From the NCBI GenBank assembly GCA_046350355.1, contig JAXMAN010000001.1, forward strand, positions 496,001 to 560,000: a stretch of DNA of 64,000 nucleotides, written 5' to 3'. This document shows, one piece after another, positions 59,625 to 64,000 of this stretch; within the stretch, counting starts at the first letter, position 1, and each line of letters opens with the position of its first letter. This DNA comes from UBA966 sp046350355 (GTDB lineage Bacteria > Planctomycetota > Phycisphaerae > Phycisphaerales > SM1A02). The translations under genes and the position numbers were made by a program. Below the pieces are notes generated by a model. It had not been told where the DNA came from, ran no database searches, and was given only the letters and a program-made list of their open reading frames with translations.

Positions 59625-62270
59625 TTACTTCGTCGGTGCAGTCTGATCGGCGGTGGGCATCCACGAACCGCGCTCCACGCTCCAGTCGTTGCCGTAGAAG
59701 CCGGCCTCGACGATCGCGCTCGCGCCGTCGCGCAGCATCGCCGCACGCCAGGCGACCAGGTCGGGGATCCCGACGCCCGCCAGGAAGACCGGCGCACGCA
59801 TGAGCGCCCGCGTGCCCACCGCGCCCGTCGACGCCACGATGCCCACCTGCCCGTTGGGATCGTCGCTGCGCGGGCGCACGCAGAGCACCGCGAGGTCGTC
59901 GCCCGCGTGCTCGCCCGTCGGGCCGCGCAGCGCGCCATGGCGCACGAGCCCCGCATCGCCGGCGCCCAGCACCTTCGGCCACGCCAGGTTCTGGTCCGCG
60001 TTCCCGTAGAGGATCACGTTGCGGCTGGGATGGCGCGCGGGATCGAAGTCGCGGTCGAGCACGATCTCGAAGCGCCCGTTGCCGCGCACCCACCAGGTCT
60101 CCGCGTCCAGCCGCGCCTTCGCCATCACGAGCGCCGCCTCGGCGGGGTCGCCCTGCGTGCCGACGACCGCGACGAAGCCGTGCGCGAAGGCCATCTTGAA
60201 GGGACCGCCGCGCGCGGGCTTCTTCTGCGTCGGCGGGATCGGCGCGGGCTTGTCGCCCACGGCCGAGGCGGGATCGAGCGCCCACGGCCCGGGCGCGCCG
60301 GCCTCGTCGGTGCCGCGCACGAAGCGCAGGTGCGGGTTCGCGGCCTTCTGGACGGCCTGGAGCTGCTGCCCGTCGAGGTCGATCGCGATCGCGCGCGGCT
60401 GCCCGTCGGCGGTGGCGGGGATCGGCGGGACCAGCTCCAGCGTCGCGACGTTCTCGGTGCGCGCGCTCACGCGGGGCGCGGCGGGATCGAAGCTCGCGTC
60501 CACGCGCGAGACCTCGAAGGGGCGAAGCTGCTGCTGCACGCGCACCCAGTCGCGGCGCTGGCTCACCTGCGGCGCGACGGTCGCGAAGCGCACGTGCCGC
60601 ACGCCCGCGGGCTCGGCGCGCTGGTGCGCGAAGAGGAAGCGCATGAGCGGCGGCCAGTCGACGCACTCGTCGCCCCACCAGTGGCCCGCGCCGGGGCGCT
60701 CGTAGTACTGGAAGTCGGGATGGCCGATCGCGGCCATCTGGCGGAACATCTCGCGCGCCTGGTCGACGGGGACGTTGTCGTCCGCGTCGCCGTGGAGCAC
60801 GTAGACGCCGTTGCCGATGTAGTTGTCGCGCAGCAGGAGCGTGTCGCTGGCCGCGCCCGCGCGCGCGAGCATCTGCTGCGCGGGGGTCTCGCCGGCGGCC
60901 ATGCCGGTGTAGCTGGCGAAGCTGATCCAGCCCGCGCTGGGCGCGATCGCGGCGAACTCGCCGGGGAAGTGCGCGCCGAGCTGCCAGGTGCCGTGGCCGC
61001 CCATCGAGTGGCCCGTGAGCCAGGTCTTGTGCGGATCCACGTCCAGGTGCTTGCGCGCATGCGCGAGCGCCTCGGCCGCGTCCAGGCGTCCCCAGTCCTC
61101 CCAGTCGAAGCCGAAGGGACGGCGGTTCGTCGGGCAGACGATGTGCGCCTCCTTCTTGGGCTTGTAGGCGTTCGCCTGGCTGGTCGCCTCGACGCTCGCG
61201 CCGTGCAGGCTGAGGAGGATGCCCGGCTTCGCGTCGCCGTCGCGCGCGGCCGTGGAGGGGACGAGGCTGTAGTACTGGACGCTGTCGTCGATGGTGCTGC
61301 GGCGCGTCACGACGCGGCGGTCGCCCGCGCCGACGACCTTGAATTCCACGGGGATCGAGTGCACCGACTTGTCGCGCGCGTCGCGCAGCTCGATGCGGCT
61401 GGCGAAGGACTTGCCCGCGCCCGAGCGCGCCGCCGCGCCGCCCTTGCCGAATCGCGCGGGGAGCGCGATCTTCTTCACGGTGAGCGGGGGCATCGTGCCC
61501 ACGGGCACCAGCGCCTCGAACTCCGGCAGGTCGCTCACCACGCGCGCATGCATGCCCGTGAGCGGCTCGAGGCTCGCGTTGACGATGACCGCGCCCACCG
61601 GACCGGTCGTCTCCGCGCCGGCGACGATCGAGGGCAGCAGCAGGTCGCGGTCGAGCACGAAGGCCGGCGCCGGCGGCTCCTGCAGCGCGGCGCGGAACTG
61701 CCCGCGGCCGACGGCGAAGAGCAGGTCGTTGTTGCCGGGCACGAGCTGGATCGGCACGACGACGCTGCCGGTCGCGTAGGGATCGCCCCCGCGCGGCACG
61801 CCGTTGACGAAGACGCTGCCGTGGCCCGCGGCGTCCAGCAGCATCACGCGCGGGCGCGGCGTCTGCACGGTGAAGTCGAAGTAGCCGCCCGCGAGCGCGC
61901 GGCCCGCGGCGGAGTCCGGCGGGCCCTGGAAGACGCCCTGCTCGTCGGCGTTCACGCGCGTCCAGGTCGCCTGCTTGGGACCCGAGCCCGCGGCGGGGAT
62001 CATCAGCGGCTGACCCTCGACCGGCGGCTTCCAGGTGCCGGTGACGATCTCGTACTCCACCGGATCGATGCGCACGAGCGAGCGCGCGGCGCTGCGCTGC
62101 ACCGGCATCGGGATCACGAGCGCGCTGCGCAGCGAGGCGCGCTGCGCGGGCGCCGACGCGACGATGGGCGCGTCCGACGCGGGCCGCGGCCGCGCGGGGG
62201 CGGGCGGCGCCGCCGTGGCGGGCTGCAGGAAAGAGGCGACCGCGAGCGTGGCGATGGCGGCGGAAACCAT
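59625..62270 (-). CDS. Large exported alpha/beta-hydrolase (S9/esterase-like)
   Basis: The 881-residue protein has a signal peptide (IATLAVASFLQPATAAP), a long N-terminal beta-rich region (about residues 60-300) and a hydrolase domain. The nucleophile is in LTGHSMGGHGTWQLG, the acid in LHGDADDNVPVDQ and the His in RPGAGHWWGDE. The C-terminal 200 residues contain a second folded region (GFVAVVGTQGD, NVILYGNADQN) that looks like a peptidase-S9-associated or carbohydrate-esterase accessory domain. Its substrate is unknown. TATGGT lies 6 nt before the ATG. Confidence 0.85.
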   Translation of the reverse strand: MVSAAIATLAVASFLQPATAAPPAPARPRPASDAPIVASAPAQRASLRSALVIPMPVQRSAARSLVRIDPVEYEIVTGTWKPPVEGQPLMIPAAGSGPKQATWTRVNADEQGVFQGPPDSAAGRALAGGYFDFTVQTPRPRVMLLDAAGHGSVFVNGVPRGGDPYATGSVVVPIQLVPGNNDLLFAVGRGQFRAALQEPPAPAFVLDRDLLLPSIVAGAETTGPVGAVIVNASLEPLTGMHARVVSDLPEFEALVPVGTMPPLTVKKIALPARFGKGGAAARSGAGKSFASRIELRDARDKSVHSIPVEFKVVGAGDRRVVTRRSTIDDSVQYYSLVPSTAARDGDAKPGILLSLHGASVEATSQANAYKPKKEAHIVCPTNRRPFGFDWEDWGRLDAAEALAHARKHLDVDPHKTWLTGHSMGGHGTWQLGAHFPGEFAAIAPSAGWISFASYTGMAAGETPAQQMLARAGAASDTLLLRDNYIGNGVYVLHGDADDNVPVDQAREMFRQMAAIGHPDFQYYERPGAGHWWGDECVDWPPLMRFLFAHQRAEPAGVRHVRFATVAPQVSQRRDWVRVQQQLRPFEVSRVDASFDPAAPRVSARTENVATLELVPPIPATADGQPRAIAIDLDGQQLQAVQKAANPHLRFVRGTDEAGAPGPWALDPASAVGDKPAPIPPTQKKPARGGPFKMAFAHGFVAVVGTQGDPAEAALVMAKARLDAETWWVRGNGRFEIVLDRDFDPARHPSRNVILYGNADQNLAWPKVLGAGDAGLVRHGALRGPTGEHAGDDLAVLCVRPRSDDPNGQVGIVASTGAVGTRALMRAPVFLAGVGIPDLVAWRAAMLRDGASAIVEAGFYGNDWSVERGSWMPTADQTAPTK

Positions 62271-62276
62271 GCGCGC

Positions 62277-62282
62277 ACCATA
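62277..62282 (-). promoter_or_regulatory. Putative -10 box of the hydrolase gene
   Basis: TATGGT on the minus strand lies 6 nt before the ATG at 62270. Confidence 0.45.
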
Positions 62283-62331
62283 CCGGGCGCGCGTGGGCGG
62301 GGACGCTGGCGCGCGCGTTCGACGCGCTGCG

Positions 62332-62829
62332 TCAGCGGCGCGCGCGCTTCGCGGGGGCCTTCTTCTTCGCCGCGGCCTTCTTCTTCGCGGCGGGCGCGGC
62401 CTTCGCCGCCGTCGCCCGGGCGCGGTCGCGCGCCTTCGCGGCGCCCTTGGAGATCACGCCCCGTCCGGCCGACGACGCCTTCCAGACCGCCTCGATGCGC
62501 GCGAGGACCGTCTCGAGCGGCATCTCCTTCGTCGCGCGCACGCCGATGCACGCCTTGCCCGTGCGCAGCGGGTCGAGGTCCTTCGCCGCCTGCCCCGCGG
62601 GACCGCAGATGTAGGCGACCGGACACTTCGCGCGCATCGCGAAGCCGCCGAACCACTCGCCGTCGCGGATGACCACCGGGAAGCCCGAGTAGAGCACGAC
62701 GTCGCGCACGCCGTAGGCGCGCTCGAGCGCCTCGCAGAGCCGCTTGGCGAGCGGCCGATCGGCGGCGCCGACGGTGGCGAGGTAGGCGGCGCGGTCGTAG
62801 GGCTGCGGCATGTTCGCGGGGCGTGCCAT
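62332..62829 (-). CDS. DUF1801-like protein with a histone-H1-like basic tail
   Basis: The first 110 residues of this 165-residue protein match the DUF1801 pattern: YDRAAYLATVGAADRPLAKR, VLYSGFPVVIRDGEWFGGFA, and AYICGPAGQAAKDLDPLRTG. The last 45 residues are Ala/Lys-rich (AAPAAKKKAAAKKKAPAKRA), like a bacterial histone-H1-type tail, so it may bind nucleic acid. The combination is inferred from sequence and its function is unknown. TACCTT lies 10 nt before the ATG. It is the only gene between the hydrolase and the divergent hbd. Confidence 0.7.
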   Translation of the reverse strand: MARPANMPQPYDRAAYLATVGAADRPLAKRLCEALERAYGVRDVVLYSGFPVVIRDGEWFGGFAMRAKCPVAYICGPAGQAAKDLDPLRTGKACIGVRATKEMPLETVLARIEAVWKASSAGRGVISKGAAKARDRARATAAKAAPAAKKKAAAKKKAPAKRARR

Positions 62830-62839
62830 GGTGCACCGC

Positions 62840-62845
62840 AAGGTA
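62840..62845 (-). promoter_or_regulatory. Putative -10 box of the DUF1801 gene
   Basis: TACCTT on the minus strand lies 10 nt before the ATG at 62829. Confidence 0.35.
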
Positions 62846-62935
62846 CGCGCGCCCCCGAATGCCGCCACGCCGCAAAGAAAGCCCGCGCCCCGGCCGTTGG
62901 CCGAGACGCGGACCATGAGGTGTGTCCGTGGTGGG

Positions 62936-62969
62936 GAGGGACGCCGCGCGTGGGGTCGCGGCCTCCCTC
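62936..62969. other. Stable hairpin in a divergent intergenic region
   Basis: GAGGGA/TCCCTC and GCCGCG/CGCGGC stems are separated by a C-C mismatch and capped by CGTGGGGT. AGGTG (62918-62922) and CACCT (62974-62978) could extend it. It lies between the divergent DUF1801 and hbd genes, too far from either for a terminator. A CGGCC/GGCCG hairpin precedes it at 62891-62903. Confidence 0.35.
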
Positions 62970-63078
62970 GCAGCACCTTCCGCAGCGCAGGCCGCGGCGG
63001 TTGCTGCGATCCACCGAATTCTGCTCCGCGACCGCGCAGGTCCGGCCGCGCGTTATCGCGGCCCCCGCCGCGCCCCTC

Positions 63079-63084
63079 TACCAT
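63079..63084 (+). promoter_or_regulatory. Putative -10 box of hbd
   Basis: TACCAT lies 10 nt before the ATG at 63095. Confidence 0.45.
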
Positions 63085-63094
63085 TTCCGCCCCT

Positions 63095-63967
63095 ATGAGC
63101 AACGCAGCTCCCGTCAAGTTGATCGCGGTCATCGGCGCCGGCACCATGGGTTCCGGCATCTCCCTGGTCGCCGCGCAGAGCGGCATCGACGCCATCCAGG
63201 TCGATGTCCAGTCCGCGCAGCTCGAGAAGGCGAAGGCCTACCACGCCAAGACCCTCGCGCGCGCCGTCGAGAAGGGCAAGCTCTCGCAGGCCGACGCGGA
63301 CGCCGCCGCGCGCCGCATCTGCTACGTGACTTCGATGGCCGAGGCGAAGAACGCCGACTGGGTCGTCGAGGCCGCCACCGAGAACGCCGAGCTCAAGAAG
63401 AAGATCTTCCGCGAGATGCAGGCGACCTTCCCGGCGCACGCGGTGCTCGCGACGAACACCTCCAGCATCAGCATCACCGACATCGCCAGCGTCGTCGGCG
63501 CCGACGCGCCGCGCGTCATCGGCATGCACTTCTTCAACCCCGTCCCCGTGATGGCGCTCGTCGAGGTCATCAAGGGCCTCGCCACCAGCGAGGAGACGAC
63601 GCAGCGCACGATCGACCTCTCGGTGCGCATGGGCAAGACGCCGGTGCCCGCGAACGACCGCGCCGGCTTCGTGAGCAACCGCGTCCTCATGCCGATGATC
63701 AACGAGGCCTTCCATGCCTGGATGGGCGGCGTGGCGAAGCCCGAGGACATCGACCAGATCATGAAGCTGGGCTGCAACTTCCCGATGGGACCGCTGCGCC
63801 TGGCCGACTTCATCGGCCTCGATGTCTGCCACGACATCATGATGGTGCTGCACCGCGAGCTGGGCGACCCGAAGTTCTTCCCGTGCCCGCTGCTGCGCCA
63901 GCTCGTGCAGTCGGGGCGCCTGGGCGACAAGACCGGCCGCGGCGTCTACGACTACGCGAAGAAGTGA
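63095..63967 (+). CDS. 3-hydroxybutyryl-CoA dehydrogenase
   Basis: The 290-residue enzyme oxidises 3-hydroxyacyl-CoA with NAD(P) in fatty-acid or butyrate-type metabolism. The Rossmann motif IAVIGAGTMGSGISLVAAQSG is at the N-terminus. ATNTSSISIT, MHFFNPVPVMALVEVIKG with the catalytic His, and NDRAGFVSNRVLMPMINEA follow. The C-terminal domain ends in DKTGRGVYDYAKK. It is a single-domain short form, without a fused enoyl-CoA hydratase. The open frame upstream of 63095 is non-coding. Confidence 0.94.
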   Translation: MSNAAPVKLIAVIGAGTMGSGISLVAAQSGIDAIQVDVQSAQLEKAKAYHAKTLARAVEKGKLSQADADAAARRICYVTSMAEAKNADWVVEAATENAELKKKIFREMQATFPAHAVLATNTSSISITDIASVVGADAPRVIGMHFFNPVPVMALVEVIKGLATSEETTQRTIDLSVRMGKTPVPANDRAGFVSNRVLMPMINEAFHAWMGGVAKPEDIDQIMKLGCNFPMGPLRLADFIGLDVCHDIMMVLHRELGDPKFFPCPLLRQLVQSGRLGDKTGRGVYDYAKK

Positions 63968-64000
63968 CCGCGCGGCCGCCGGCGCGCGCCCGCGCGCGGC

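Overview
The window is extremely GC-rich bacterial chromosome, dense with genes on both strands, with one tRNA, no rRNA, no CRISPR array and no recognisable insertion sequence. Several lineage-typical proteins point to a planctomycete, most likely of the Phycisphaerae type: a PEP-CTERM protein with a VPGPG sorting signal, a DUF2231 plus planctomycete cytochrome c (CYECH) protein, a DUF1570 putative metallopeptidase, three tandem clpP genes, and a GC-rich outer-membrane and signal-peptide repertoire. This is inference from gene content; no 16S gene is present.

Layout. 0-9 kb: a structured non-coding stretch, then purE-purK and the recombination helicase/nuclease pair addB-addA. 9-14 kb: an outer-membrane protein, the clpP1-clpP2-clpP3 cluster, a MoxR ATPase and a DUF1275-STAS fusion. 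14.1-17.2 kb: a visibly AT-richer insert with two genes, an AAA ATPase and a DUF4236/transmembrane/J-domain fusion. 17.2-21.2 kb (minus strand): astB, a TPR protein and an FHA-histidine kinase in an overlapping operon. 21.2-31 kb: holA, two lipoproteins (one with a long Pro-Ala-Glu repeat, one a metal-binding protein), a Kup potassium transporter, a DevC/DevA/HlyD-type ABC exporter and a CDF metal efflux protein. 31-41 kb: a beta-barrel protein, ChrA, a possible HEPN-like protein, an M28 peptidase, DinB, a planctomycete cytochrome protein and a Tat-exported beta-propeller protein.

41-50 kb: a large exported protein of unknown function whose reading frame runs antisense into its neighbour, a secreted protein, tRNA-Arg(UCU), a nuclease-fold protein, nuoC, purH and a PQQ-type beta-propeller protein. 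50-64 kb: a DUF1570 protein, prpB with a CpcT/CpeT-like lipoprotein, prpC, a 1379-residue DUF4011-helicase-Vsr-like protein resembling a known phage-defence architecture, a PEP-CTERM protein, a large alpha/beta hydrolase, a DUF1801 protein with a histone-H1-like tail and 3-hydroxyacyl-CoA dehydrogenase.

How the genes work together: purE, purK and purH supply three purine-synthesis activities from two loci; prpB and prpC supply two of the methylcitrate-cycle steps; addAB and dinB are DNA repair. The most striking general feature is regulatory. Nearly every transcription unit start carries a TA-N3-T hexamer 6-10 nt before the start codon, with no Shine-Dalgarno sequence, while genes inside operons have Shine-Dalgarno sites or overlap their neighbours. 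The single tRNA gene has the same box (TACGAT) at the same distance, which supports reading it as a -10 element and the mRNAs as leaderless or nearly so.
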